Part shown: piece by piece, positions 53,002-63,348 of the stretch | Layout of the letters: every line of letters begins with the position of its first letter | Numbering within the stretch: position 1 is the stretch's first letter | NCBI RefSeq assembly: GCF_030406905.1 | Contig: NZ_CP129137.1 | Span: 4,794,001 to 4,858,000, forward strand | Direction: 5' to 3' | DNA: 64,000 nucleotides | DNA from: Streptomyces sp. HUAS CB01 | Lineage (GTDB): Bacteria > Actinomycetota > Actinomycetes > Streptomycetales > Streptomycetaceae | Notes under the pieces: model-generated | What the model was told of the DNA's origin: nothing | Databases searched by the model: none | What the model saw: only the letters and a program-made list of their open reading frames with translations | Program-made: the position numbers and the translations under genes

Positions 53002-53181
53002 AGGTGCCCCCCTGAGGTCGTATGTGTGTAGGGATGCTCGGCGGTCGTGCTTGGTTGCGGTCGAAGGAGCATGCTGTGAGCAAGGTCCCAGTCACGGGCA
53101 CGCCGCTGCCCGCAGACCCGCCGACACAGTCCGTCGCGAGAGTTGCGTACTGGCAAGTAGCTTTACCGGGAGGCACACCAC

Positions 53182-54762
<1,581 letters not shown>

Positions 54763-54825
54763 TCGCCCTTCCGCCATCCGGAACGCACAGGCGGCGTGTC
54801 GTACCCGTGTGCGACACTCCGCCTC

Positions 54826-55485
54826 ATGCTGGGTGTCACCGATCTGCCGACGTATCTCGCGGGACTTGTCCTGATCATCCTCCTGCCGGGGCCGAATTCG
54901 CTGTACGTGCTCTCGGTCGCCGCACGGCGAGGGGTGCGCACGGGCTACAAGGCCGCCGCGGGTGTGTGGTGCGGCGACACGGTGCTGATGGTGCTCTCCG
55001 CGGCGGGCGTGGCCTCGCTGCTCCAGGCCAACGCCGTGCTGTTCACGGCGGTGAAGTTCGCCGGCGCGGGCTATCTGACGTGGCTGGCGGTCGGCATGCT
55101 GCGCGCCGCCTGGTCGATGTGGCGGTCGCGCCGCGAGCTGGCGGAGCCCCGGGCAGCACAGGCGGCGGACGGATCCGGACCGGGCGAGCGGCCGTTCCGC
55201 AGGGCCTTGGTGATCAGCCTGTTCAATCCGAAGGCGATCCTGTTCTTCATCGCCTTCTTCGTGCAGTTCGTCGACCCCGCGTACGCCTATCCGGCGGTGT
55301 CCTTCACCGTCCTCGGCGGACTCGCGCAGCTGGCGAGCTTCCTCTACCTCACCCTGCTGATCTTCACCGGCACCCATCTCGCCGCCGCCTTCCGGCGCCG
55401 CAAGCGGCTGTCGGCCGGGGCGACGTCGGCGGCGGGCGCGCTGTTCCTCGGCTTCGCGGTGAAGCTGTCGCTCAGCAGCGCATGA
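54826..55485 (+). CDS. LysE/LeuE-family amino acid exporter
   Basis: The 219-residue membrane protein matches the LysE exporters of the LeuE type: TDLPTYLAGLVLIILLPGPN in helix I with the PGPN motif, AAAGVWCGDTVLMVLSAAG, and FNPKAILFFIAFFVQFV. About six helices are present, with a hydrophilic loop at about 105-125. It likely exports leucine or related amino acids. The ATG at 54826 fits the family start; a GTG at 54796 is an in-frame alternative. It begins 63 bp after the mutase stop and may be co-transcribed with it. Confidence 0.88.
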   Translation: MLGVTDLPTYLAGLVLIILLPGPNSLYVLSVAARRGVRTGYKAAAGVWCGDTVLMVLSAAGVASLLQANAVLFTAVKFAGAGYLTWLAVGMLRAAWSMWRSRRELAEPRAAQAADGSGPGERPFRRALVISLFNPKAILFFIAFFVQFVDPAYAYPAVSFTVLGGLAQLASFLYLTLLIFTGTHLAAAFRRRKRLSAGATSAAGALFLGFAVKLSLSSA

Positions 55486-55790
55486 CCTGGCCCAGCCAGT
55501 CGGCGAGCCCGGCCGGGTCCGCACCGGCCCGGCCGACACAGCCGTCGGGGTGCACGAGGAACAGGCCCTCGCCGTAGGACGCGTGCACCTCGGCCGCGCC
55601 GTCCGCGACACCGCCGTGGCCGGGGCGGTCGGCACCGGTCCGGTCGCCGCGTACCGCCGCCGGTAGCCCCGGCATCCCGGGTCCGGACAGTCCCGGCCCA
55701 CCGCGAGCGGCGTGAAGTGCGGCCCGCACAGCAGATCGAAGACCCGTCGTCCCCCGGGCAGCCGCGCGTCCGGGGCCCGGTCGCCGGTCA
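55473..55790 (-). pseudogene. C-terminal remnant of an FAD-dependent monooxygenase
   Basis: Minus-strand sequence reads TGDRAPDARLPGGRRVFDLL and CGPHFTPLAVG in one frame (about 55790-55680). It continues in another as HASYGEGLFLVHPDGCVGRA, ADPAGLADWLGQVM, to a stop near 55473. Together these are the typical end of aromatic-ring FAD monooxygenases (thioredoxin-like C-terminal domain), broken by a frameshift around 55650-55690 and lacking the whole FAD domain. It overlaps the end of the LysE gene by 13 bp. Confidence 0.6.
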
Positions 55791-56147
55791 CCAGCGCCCC
55801 GGCCGCGCCCTCGGAGAGGACATCCCCGCTGCAGCGACGCGATCGGCTACGTCATCGAGGAGCAGTCCATGGGCCCGGAGCCCTCGGCGGAGCCGTCCGC
55901 CGGGGACGCGGCCCCGGCGCAGGCCCCGAGCGCGTACGACCTCGAAGCCCGCGCGAGCCGCCTCGAACGGACACCCCCTCGCCGCCGCAGCGGGGGAGGA
56001 GCCGGTCACCCACCACGAGTCGGGTCTCCACGCGGGCCTCGCCGCGGTGGTCGCGGGCATCGCGACCACCCTGCACCGGGCGGGTCACGGCGGGACGCGG
56101 ACCGGTCCTCACAGCAGGGGCCGTCCCGGGCCCCGCGGGGTTCCCCC
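55791..56147. other. Mosaic of gene scraps
   Basis: No intact gene is seen. A plus-strand piece reads CSDAIGYVIEEQSMGPEP from about 55837 with no start codon, then shifts frame to EEPVTHHESGLHAGLAAVVA near 56000-56050. Both look like former coding sequence of an unidentified protein. Together with the monooxygenase remnant this makes about 0.7 kb of debris before the glycopolymer cluster. Confidence 0.4.
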
Positions 56148-57548
56148 TCAGCCGAGCGCGGCGCGCCTGAGACGGCGGACCCGGCGGGCCACGCGGCGGA
56201 TCGCGGCGTGGCGGGGGACGGGCAGGCCGCCGGGGAGGCCGAGGACCGTCAGCCGGCGGCGCTTGAAGTAGCGGGCGTTGCCCGCCGCGAGATGGGCGGT
56301 CAGATAGGTCTCCGCCGCCCCGCGCAGATCCGCGCGGATCTGTGGCTGCATCGCGAACCCGACGGCCCGGACCAGCCCCGACACCTCCTCGTCCACGCGG
56401 CGCGGCACTCCGGGTCCGGCGGTCTCCACGTCGGGGAGCAGCGCGTCGACCAGCGTCACCGGCACCCGGTTGCTGTTCTGGTACGGCTTCAGCCGGTCGA
56501 GCAGCGACTCGGTCCCGGCCCGAGCGACCGGGATGCCGTAGAAGGTGCTCGCGGTCAGCAGCGCCGTCGAGAAGCAGCCCACCACGAGCGCCGGCTCCAG
56601 CCGCCGGTACAGCACCTCCGCCAGCACCGGCCGGTCCAGGACGGTCAGTTCGGCGCCCAGGCGCTCCGCCTCGCGCTCCAGGGTCCGCGACCACGCCGCC
56701 GGTGCCACCGGATGCGGCTTGAAGACCAGCCGGCGGTGGCCGTGGGCGACCGCGCCCCGCACCATCGTGACGTGCAGGGCCTCCTCCTCCTCGGCGGTGA
56801 GGATGCCCAGAGCCGCCAGATACTGGCCGAGCAGCAGTGCCGGCCCCTCTCCGCCGGGCCCGGCGCCGGTGGCCCCCCTCTCCCAGGTGTCCGCCGCGCC
56901 CCCCGTCTCTCCGGCGTCCCCCGCGCCCGCGGCGAGTTCGTCGACCACCTTGGTGAACGCCTCGGTCGGCACCGTTTCCGGACGGGCGCCGAACTCCTCC
57001 AGCAGCAGCGGCGTCAGCCCCGGCACCAGATCGAGGTGCAGCAGCCTGCGCACCCGCTCCCCGACCAGCGGATCGATCCTGTTGCGGGTCGGCCCGTAGC
57101 TCATCAGCCCGTCCGCGTACACGTCGAGCCGGGCGTCCGGGAACAGTTGGGCCACCGCGAGGGCGGGATTGACCTGGACGGACTCCAGGACCAGCTCGAT
57201 CCGGTCGTCCCCGAGCCCCCACAGCATCCGCAGGTACCGCTCCCACAGGGGGACGTCGTCGGAGCGCGGCGACCAGCCGCCCGGATGGAAGGGCGCGATC
57301 GCCTCGTTCCACGACAGCACGCCGTCGAAGCGGCCGCGCAGCCGCTCGAAGCCCGGCATCCGGTCGACCGGAGGCGCCGTCTCCGGGGTCGTCGCGTTGT
57401 TGCTCACCAGCAGCAGCCGGCGGTCCGCCGGCGCGAAGCAGCCGCTGTCGAGCGCCGCCGCCAGCGTCGCCGCGCCGTACAGGGTGGAGGCGAAGAAGAT
57501 CTGCGTGGTCCGTGCCGTGCCCGGTCCGGTGCCCGTCGTCGTACGCAT
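56148..57548 (-). CDS. Alpha-2,8-polysialyltransferase-family glycosyltransferase
   Basis: The 466-residue cytoplasmic or membrane-associated enzyme matches the bacterial polysialyltransferase (POLYST) family: TQIFFASTLYGAATLAAALD at the start, VYADGLMSYGPTRNRI, the RRLVFKPHPVAP motif, and VVGCFSTALLTASTFYGIPV. It would extend a chain of nonulosonic-acid residues. An insertion of about 30 residues (AAGAGDAGETGGAADTWERG) interrupts the middle. It overlaps the upstream GT2 gene by one base (TGATG). The C-terminus is strongly basic (ARRVRRLRR), consistent with binding the membrane. Within this cluster the polymer is more likely Kdn-based than Neu5Ac. Confidence 0.85.
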   Translation of the reverse strand: MRTTTGTGPGTARTTQIFFASTLYGAATLAAALDSGCFAPADRRLLLVSNNATTPETAPPVDRMPGFERLRGRFDGVLSWNEAIAPFHPGGWSPRSDDVPLWERYLRMLWGLGDDRIELVLESVQVNPALAVAQLFPDARLDVYADGLMSYGPTRNRIDPLVGERVRRLLHLDLVPGLTPLLLEEFGARPETVPTEAFTKVVDELAAGAGDAGETGGAADTWERGATGAGPGGEGPALLLGQYLAALGILTAEEEEALHVTMVRGAVAHGHRRLVFKPHPVAPAAWSRTLEREAERLGAELTVLDRPVLAEVLYRRLEPALVVGCFSTALLTASTFYGIPVARAGTESLLDRLKPYQNSNRVPVTLVDALLPDVETAGPGVPRRVDEEVSGLVRAVGFAMQPQIRADLRGAAETYLTAHLAAGNARYFKRRRLTVLGLPGGLPVPRHAAIRRVARRVRRLRRAALG

Positions 57549-58540
57549 CAGGCTGCTCCCGCCGCGCCGGAGAGAGAGGCGCCCGTCGCACGGCGGCGCA
57601 GCCTGCGCAACCGCGAGGAGCGTTCGCCGTCCATGCCGTCGAGCGCGTCCTTGAGAATGTCCTGCGGCATACGGCGCAGGGCGTCCGCGCTCAGGGAACG
57701 CAATTTCCGGGCCACAGCCGGTTCGAACCTCTCGATCGATCCCAGGTGATGGGAAATAACGGCACAGTAGGTCCGGACGGCTTTCGGGAGAAGCCGTTCG
57801 GATTCCGCATCAAGGGCGGTCTCTTCGAGTACCTGGTCGAAAGCCCTGATGAAATCGAGCTGCCGTACGTCGCCGATCTGCGTCAGTGACGAGGCGACCC
57901 CGCGACGATAGAAGATCCCCAGCAGACCCACCGCGGCGAAGGACTCCGCCCCGCGGTGCAGCCGCCAGATCCAGGGCCGGTCCTCGGCGGTGCGCAGCCC
58001 GTCCGTGAAGTGCAGCAGCCCCCGGTCCAGCAGCTCGCGCCGGTAGATCCCGGCCCACGCCATGGGGTAGTCGACGGACGTGGACCGGTCGGCGGGCAGG
58101 ATCGCGTCACGCGGCCGGAGCACCTCGTTCCGGCGACCGACGGGCACCCGGAAGACCTTGCGCTCCCGGGCCGTGCACTGCACGTGGTCGGTACGGACGA
58201 AATCGACGCCGAGGTCCTCGGCGGCCGCGAGCAGCCGCTCGTAGTAGCCCGGCGCCAGCCAGTCGTCGCCGTCCAGGAAGGTGAGGTACTCGCCGCGGGC
58301 GGCGTCGAGCCCGGTGTTGCGGGCCGTGGCGAGCCCGCCGTTCCGTTCGTGTCTGATCAGGACCGCTCCCGGCACCTCGCGTTCGGCACGTTCCAGGATC
58401 TCCGGCGTCCCGTCCGTCGAGCAGTCGTCGACGAGCAGGAACTCGAAGTCGTCACGGGCGTTCGCCCGAAGGCTTCCGAGGGTGTCGGGCGCGTAGGCCC
58501 GAACGTTGTAGAAGGGCACGATGACCGAGAGCTTGACCAC
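57548..58540 (-). CDS. Family 2 glycosyltransferase
   Basis: The 330-residue enzyme has a GT-A fold: KLSVIVPFYNVRAYAPDTL at the N-terminus, FLLVDDCSTDGTPEIL, NGGLATARNTGLDAARGEYL and the DxD motif in FLDGDDW. A C-terminal helical region (about 230-330) resembles poly-phospho-glycan transferases. It likely adds sugars to the wall glycopolymer together with the polysialyltransferase-like enzyme, with which it is translationally coupled. The start is the GTG at 58540; longer in-frame starts add non-homologous residues. It is divergent from the DUF6716 operon. Confidence 0.88.
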   Translation of the reverse strand: MVKLSVIVPFYNVRAYAPDTLGSLRANARDDFEFLLVDDCSTDGTPEILERAEREVPGAVLIRHERNGGLATARNTGLDAARGEYLTFLDGDDWLAPGYYERLLAAAEDLGVDFVRTDHVQCTARERKVFRVPVGRRNEVLRPRDAILPADRSTSVDYPMAWAGIYRRELLDRGLLHFTDGLRTAEDRPWIWRLHRGAESFAAVGLLGIFYRRGVASSLTQIGDVRQLDFIRAFDQVLEETALDAESERLLPKAVRTYCAVISHHLGSIERFEPAVARKLRSLSADALRRMPQDILKDALDGMDGERSSRLRRLRRRATGASLSGAAGAA

Positions 58541-58618
58541 GCGCCGGACATTAGGCGTGGGCCCCGGCATTCGCCCTGACCGCGGGAGGGACGGGGGGTG
58601 AACAAGGTGCGGCGGAAT

Positions 58619-58674
58619 TGTTAACCAGGAAGCCTGCCGGGCTCTTTCGCTGTTCGTCGACGCGCTGTTAACCA
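58619..58674. promoter_or_regulatory. Direct pair of TGTTAACCA sites in the divergent promoter region
   Basis: TGTTAACCA occurs at 58619-58627 and again at 58666-58674, 47 bp apart, each containing the palindromic GTTAAC. The region is AT-rich for this genome and lies between the two divergent arms of the glycopolymer cluster, so a shared regulator is plausible. No regulator gene is adjacent. Confidence 0.4.
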
Positions 58675-58728
58675 TTTGTTGCTGCCCAGTTGGGCCGCCG
58701 AGCCGAATGCCTTTCTAACGTCCTCGGC

Positions 58729-60057
58729 GTGCCATCACGTACCAGCCAGGCGCCGCGCGTCGCCGTGCTCGCCGACTCCGACACCCGGTGGAAGTGGGGT
58801 GCGCTCACCGCGCGCCGGATCGCCGCCGGGGACGACCCGGCGGACGCCGCCGAACCGGTCGGCTTCCTGCTGCGAGGGCGGGCGACGCCCACCGCGCGGC
58901 AACTCGCCGAGGTCGGGGTCGCCGCGGACACCGTGCGCGAGGTCACGGCCGCCGAGTTCCTCCGTGCGCTGCGCGACGAGGGGTACGACGTCGTCGTCCT
59001 CGCCCTCGTCGGCGGCGCCGTGCAGGCCCTGCTCCACGGGATCGCGGCCCTCCGGCTGCCCCGCCGGCCCGTCCTGGTCACCGGCTACGTCGGCGTCGTC
59101 TACGAGAAGCTCGCCGACGGGCTGCTGCTCCGGCACGGGGCGGACGTCGTCCTCGCCAACTCCCGCCACGACGCAGACCGGTTCCGCGCCGTGTACGAGG
59201 GCGCCGGCGCCGACGCCTCGTCGGTCACGGAGGCGGCGCTGCCGTTCCTCGGCGGCGCCCCGTACGAACGGCGGGAGGGACGGGACACGGTCGTCTTCGC
59301 CGTCCAGCCGTCCGTCCCGGAGAGCCGGTCCGACCGCCTCTACCTGCTCGGCCGCCTCGCCGGGCACGCCAGGCTCCACCCCTCCCGGGAGGTGCTGCTC
59401 AAACTGCGCTCCCGGCCCGGCGAGCACACCACGCACCTGGAGGAACTCCCGTACCAGCGGCTGGCCGAGCGGCTTCCCGGCGGGCTGCCGCCGAACCTCA
59501 GCCTCGTGTACGGGCACATGGGCGAGGTACTGGACCGGACGGACCTGCTGGTCACCGTCTCCTCGACCGCGGCGCTCGAAGCACTCCACCGGCGCATCCC
59601 CACCGCGGTCCTCACCGACCTCGGCGTGCGCGAGGCGCTCGGCAACCACCACTTCCTCGGCTCCGGGCTCCTCACCTCCTGGGACCGGCTCGACCGCGGC
59701 CACCGGCCCGTACCCGACGAGGAGTGGCTGGCCCGGCAGGGCGTCGCCGCCGACGGGCGGTACGCGACGGCCTTCGACGAGGCGCGCGAGCGCGTGGCCG
59801 CACTGCTGCGCCGGCCGGAGCTCCCGCCCCTCACCCCCTACTACACCCCCGCCACGGCGCCCGGCTATCTGCCGGGCATCCTCGCCCGCCACCGGCTCGC
59901 CGCGGACGGCAGCCCGCTGCCGGGGGCGGCGCCGGCCGCCGGGCCCACGGGGCTGCGCCGCGTCGTCCGCGACGCGGTCCGCGGGGCGGCACGCGGCGCC
60001 TACCGCCACGGCGTGCAGCGCGTCGCGCCCGTCATCCGCCGCATGGGCGAGCTGTGA
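58729..60057 (+). CDS. DUF6716 putative glycosyltransferase
   Basis: The 442-residue protein belongs to a putative glycosyltransferase family common next to nonulosonate genes in actinobacteria. It shows VAVLADSDTRWKWGALTARR at the start, LLRGRATPTARQLAEVGV, the RPVLVTGYVGVVYEK block and the GT-B-like VTVSSTAALEALHRRIPTAV near residue 285. A basic C-terminal segment (RRVVRDAVRGAARGAYRHGV) may touch the membrane. The GTG at 58729 is used because homology begins at APRVAVLAD; longer reading is unlikely. It is the first gene of a four-gene operon with gaps of 31, 21 and 5 bp. Confidence 0.8.
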   Translation: MPSRTSQAPRVAVLADSDTRWKWGALTARRIAAGDDPADAAEPVGFLLRGRATPTARQLAEVGVAADTVREVTAAEFLRALRDEGYDVVVLALVGGAVQALLHGIAALRLPRRPVLVTGYVGVVYEKLADGLLLRHGADVVLANSRHDADRFRAVYEGAGADASSVTEAALPFLGGAPYERREGRDTVVFAVQPSVPESRSDRLYLLGRLAGHARLHPSREVLLKLRSRPGEHTTHLEELPYQRLAERLPGGLPPNLSLVYGHMGEVLDRTDLLVTVSSTAALEALHRRIPTAVLTDLGVREALGNHHFLGSGLLTSWDRLDRGHRPVPDEEWLARQGVAADGRYATAFDEARERVAALLRRPELPPLTPYYTPATAPGYLPGILARHRLAADGSPLPGAAPAAGPTGLRRVVRDAVRGAARGAYRHGVQRVAPVIRRMGEL

Positions 60058-60088
60058 ACGTCCCGAAGGCCAGAAGGAGCCGCACCTC

Positions 60089-61321
60089 ATGACCACCGTC
60101 CTCGCCGTGATCCCCGCCAGGGGCGGCTCCAAGGGCGTGCCCGGCAAGAACCTCGCCGCGGTCGGCGGCGTCCCGCTCGTCGCGCGCGCCGTGCGGGCCT
60201 GCACGGGATCCCCCCTCGTCACCGATGTCGTGGTGTCCACCGACGACGCGGCGATCGCGGAAGCCGCGCGGGCGGCCGGAGCGGCCCTCGGCGCGTCCGG
60301 CCGGGTCCACTGCGTCGAGCGTCCCGCGGACATCGCGGGCGACACCGCGACCAGCGAGTCCGCGGTGCTCCACGCCATGGACGCCTACGAGGCGGAGCAC
60401 GGCCGCACCGTCGACGTCGTCCTCCTCGTCCAGTGCACCAGCCCCTTCCTGACCGCCGACGACATCGACCGGGTCGCCTCCGCCGTGGCGAAGGACGGCG
60501 CCGACACCGCGGTCGCGGTCGCCCCGTTCCACGCCTTCGTCTGGCGCCGTGAGCCGGCGGGGGCGGGCACCTCCGCCCCCGCCGACGACGGCGCCCGCGG
60601 CGTCAACCACGACAAGAGCCACCGTCCCCGGCGGCAGGACCGGCCCGAGGACTTCCTCGAGACCGGGGCCGCGTACGCCATGGACGCCCACGGTCTCCGC
60701 GTCCACGGGCACCGCTTCTTCGGGCGCACCGCGCTGGTCGAGACCGACCCCGCGCGGGTCCTGGAGATCGACGACCCGCACGACCTCGCCCGGGCCCGCG
60801 CCCTGGCGCCGCTGCTCGACGCGGCGGCAGTCCCCACCCGCGCGGACGTCGACGCCGTCGTCCTCGACTTCGACGGCACCCAGACCGACGACCGCGTCCT
60901 CGTCGACTCCGACGGACGCGAACTCGTCGCCGTGCACCGCGGCGACGGCCTCGGCATCGCCGCGCTGCGCCGGGCCGGGCTGAAGCTGCTGATCCTCTCC
61001 ACCGAACAGAACCCCGTCGTCGCGGCCCGCGCCCGCAAGCTCAACCTGCCCGTCCTGCACGGCATCGACCGCAAGGACGCCGCCCTGGAGCGGTGGTGCG
61101 AGGAGAACGCGGTCGCGCCCGAGCGGGTCCTCTACGCCGGCAACGACGTCAACGACCTGCCCTGCTTCGGGCTGGTCGGCTGGCCCGTCGCCGTCGCGAG
61201 CGCGCACGACTCCGTGCGCGCCGCCGCCCGCGCCGTCACCACCACCCCGGGTGGCGCCGGCGCGATCCGGGAGATCGCCACCTGGCTTCTCGGTCCCACC
61301 CTCAGCACCCCCACCCAGTAA
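60089..61321 (+). CDS. neuA: CMP-nonulosonate synthetase fused to a HAD phosphatase (NeuA-KdsC type)
   Basis: The 410-residue protein has two domains. Residues 1-245 form an acylneuraminate cytidylyltransferase with IPARGGSKGVPGKN, STDDAAIAEAA, LLVQCTSPFLTADDI and ETGAAYAMD. Residues 250-405 form a KdsC-like HAD phosphatase with DFDGTQTDD (nucleophile Asp260), LILSTEQN, the Lys of GIDRKDAAL and AGNDVNDLPC. The fusion fits a pathway in which Kdn 9-phosphate is dephosphorylated and then activated to CMP-Kdn. The ATG at 60089 has an AGAAGGAG site. A Ser/Ala/Gly/Asp-rich insert (AGAGTSAPADDGARG) lies near residue 160. Confidence 0.92.
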   Translation: MTTVLAVIPARGGSKGVPGKNLAAVGGVPLVARAVRACTGSPLVTDVVVSTDDAAIAEAARAAGAALGASGRVHCVERPADIAGDTATSESAVLHAMDAYEAEHGRTVDVVLLVQCTSPFLTADDIDRVASAVAKDGADTAVAVAPFHAFVWRREPAGAGTSAPADDGARGVNHDKSHRPRRQDRPEDFLETGAAYAMDAHGLRVHGHRFFGRTALVETDPARVLEIDDPHDLARARALAPLLDAAAVPTRADVDAVVLDFDGTQTDDRVLVDSDGRELVAVHRGDGLGIAALRRAGLKLLILSTEQNPVVAARARKLNLPVLHGIDRKDAALERWCEENAVAPERVLYAGNDVNDLPCFGLVGWPVAVASAHDSVRAAARAVTTTPGGAGAIREIATWLLGPTLSTPTQ

Positions 61322-61342
61322 GCCGAACCGTAAGGAACCCCC

Positions 61343-62263
61343 ATGAACTCCCGTCTGCGCACCCTCGGCGGCAAGTCCGCCGGTCCCGGCCGGCCCGTCT
61401 ACGTCACCGGCGAGATCGGCATCAACCACAACGGCGACCTGGACAACGCCTTCGCGCTGATCGACGCCGCCGCCGACGCGGGCTGCGACGCGGTCAAGTT
61501 CCAGAAGCGCACCCCGGAGATCTGCACCCCGCGCGACCAGTGGGACATCGAGCGCGACACCCCCTGGGGCCGGATGACGTACATCGACTACCGCCACCGC
61601 GTGGAGTTCGGCGAGGACGAGTACCGCGCCATAGACGAGCACTGCCGTGAGCGCGGCATCGACTGGTTCGCCTCCCCGTGGGACACCGAGGCCGTCGCCT
61701 TCCTGGAGAAGTTCGACGTCCCCGCCCACAAGGTGGCCTCCGCCTCCCTCACGGACGACGAACTGCTGCGCGAACTGCGGGCCACCGGCAGGACGGTCAT
61801 CCTCTCCACCGGCATGTCGACGCCGAAGCAGATCCGGCACGCCGTCGAGGTCCTCGGGAGCGAGAACATCCTGCTCTGCCACGCGACCTCGACGTACCCG
61901 GCCAGGGCCGAGGAGCTCAACCTCCGCGTCATCAACACCCTGATGCAGGAGTACCCGAACGTCCCGATCGGCTACTCCGGCCACGAGACCGGTCTGCAGA
62001 CCACCCTCGCGGCCGTCGCGCTCGGCGCCGCGTTCGTCGAGCGCCACATCACGCTCGACCGCGCCATGTGGGGCTCGGACCAGGCCGCCTCCGTCGAGCC
62101 CGGCGGGCTGCAGCGCATGGTCCGCGACATCCGCACCATCGAGGCCGCCCTCGGTGACGGAGTGAAGAAGGTCTACGAGTCCGAGCTCGCCCCGATGAAG
62201 AAGCTCCGCCGCGTCCCCGGTGTCGTCGCCGAGGCCGAGCGCAGCGAGCCGGTCGCGGTCTGA
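61343..62263 (+). CDS. neuB: NeuB/SpsE-family nonulosonate (Kdn- or sialic-acid-type) synthase
   Basis: The 306-residue enzyme condenses PEP with a C6 sugar (phosphate) to make a C9 acid. Conserved blocks are GEIGINHNGDLDNAFALID, DAVKFQKRTPEICTP, FASPWDTEAVAFLEKF, STGMSTPKQIRHAVEVL, IGYSGHETG and the metal site FVERHITLDRAMWGSDQAAS. The C-terminal SAF (antifreeze-like) domain of longer NeuB enzymes is absent, as in the shorter NeuB_NnaB type. With the phosphatase domain in the adjacent neuA fusion, a mannose-6-phosphate-dependent Kdn 9-phosphate synthase is the favoured reading. Neu5Ac-type activity cannot be excluded. Confidence 0.93.
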   Translation: MNSRLRTLGGKSAGPGRPVYVTGEIGINHNGDLDNAFALIDAAADAGCDAVKFQKRTPEICTPRDQWDIERDTPWGRMTYIDYRHRVEFGEDEYRAIDEHCRERGIDWFASPWDTEAVAFLEKFDVPAHKVASASLTDDELLRELRATGRTVILSTGMSTPKQIRHAVEVLGSENILLCHATSTYPARAEELNLRVINTLMQEYPNVPIGYSGHETGLQTTLAAVALGAAFVERHITLDRAMWGSDQAASVEPGGLQRMVRDIRTIEAALGDGVKKVYESELAPMKKLRRVPGVVAEAERSEPVAV

Positions 62264-62268
62264 CGACC

Positions 62269-63348
62269 ATGGACCTCGCCTTCGTCGAGAGCCCGGTCCA
62301 GCTGCTGAACGTCCTGGAGTGGGCACACGCACCCGCGCTCCCCGCGATACCCGCGCAGCCGGGGCCGGGCGCCGCCCGGACCCCGGCGGGCCGGCACGGC
62401 GACCTGACGGTCGTCGTGCTCTCGCCCACCGACCCCATGTCCCGCGGACAGCTGCGCCGGATGGTGGAGCTGGCGCGCGACGAGGGGATCACGGTGCGCT
62501 GGCAGGAGGCCCGCGGCGGCGCGGACGCGGTCGTCCGGACCGTGCGTGCGCTGGGCCCCGTGCTGCGGCGGGCCGAGCGGATCGTCATCGGCGACCCGTT
62601 CTCCCGCTATGTGCAGCTCCTGCTCACCCTCGTGGGGACCCGGCGGCTGACCGTGGTCGACGACGGCACGGCGACCATGGAGTTCGTGGCGCAGCTGACG
62701 CGGGGCGAACGGCTGGTGCGCTGGCACCGGCGCGGCCGCCGGGGCCCGCGCGAGCTGCTGCTCGCGCCGGTCTCGGCCGCCGCCCGCCGGCGGCTCATGC
62801 CGTCGCGCTGCCGCGAGGTCGAGCTCTTCACCGCGATGCCCGTGGAGGAGGTGCCGGACGGCATCACCGTCACCCCCAACCGGCTCCGCTGGACCCGCTC
62901 GCGCTTCGGCCCGCCGCGTCTGACCCGGGGCGCGGACCTGGTGGGCACCTCGCTCGTCGAGACCGGGGTGGTCGGCCCCGAGCAGTATCTGGAGGCCGTC
63001 GCCTCGCTTGCCGGGGCGCACGGCGCCACCCGCTACTTCGCCCACCGCCGGGAGGGCACGGACAAGCTGCACCGGCTCGCCGCCGCCACCGGTCTGGAGA
63101 TCGTCCGGCCGGATCTGCCGCTGGAGCTGATCGCCCGGCGCGGCCCGGTCGGCCGTACGGTGCTGAGCTTCCCGTCCACGGTCGTGCACACCCTGCCGCT
63201 CGCGCTGGCGGGCACCGGTGTGACGGTGGCGGTGTGCGACATCGCCCCTGAGTGGCTCCAGGACACGGCCTCGCCCCGGGCCCAGGGCTTCCTCGCGGGG
63301 GTCACGGGGACGGCGCGGCACGTGCACCGGCTCTCGGCGCCGGCCTGA
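62269..63348 (+). CDS. GT52/sialyltransferase-like glycosyltransferase
   Basis: The 359-residue protein starts DLAFVESPVQLLNVLEWAH, as in enzymes related to lipooligosaccharide sialyltransferases. It has IVIGDPFSRYVQLLLTLVG with VVDDGTATMEF, then ATRYFAHRREGTDKLHRLA, EIVRPDLPLELIARRGPVGR and SFPSTVVHTLP. The His-Arg and Pro-Ser-Thr blocks are the CMP-sugar-binding elements of that fold. It likely uses CMP-Kdn made by the two preceding genes. It follows neuB by 5 bp, the end of the operon. It has a Pro/Gly-rich insertion near residues 28-42. Confidence 0.75.
   Translation: MDLAFVESPVQLLNVLEWAHAPALPAIPAQPGPGAARTPAGRHGDLTVVVLSPTDPMSRGQLRRMVELARDEGITVRWQEARGGADAVVRTVRALGPVLRRAERIVIGDPFSRYVQLLLTLVGTRRLTVVDDGTATMEFVAQLTRGERLVRWHRRGRRGPRELLLAPVSAAARRRLMPSRCREVELFTAMPVEEVPDGITVTPNRLRWTRSRFGPPRLTRGADLVGTSLVETGVVGPEQYLEAVASLAGAHGATRYFAHRREGTDKLHRLAAATGLEIVRPDLPLELIARRGPVGRTVLSFPSTVVHTLPLALAGTGVTVAVCDIAPEWLQDTASPRAQGFLAGVTGTARHVHRLSAPA

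Noticed and set aside
57715..57735. tRNA-like GGTTCGAACC sequence
   Set aside because: It lies inside the GT2 coding sequence and no acceptor, D or anticodon stems surround it.
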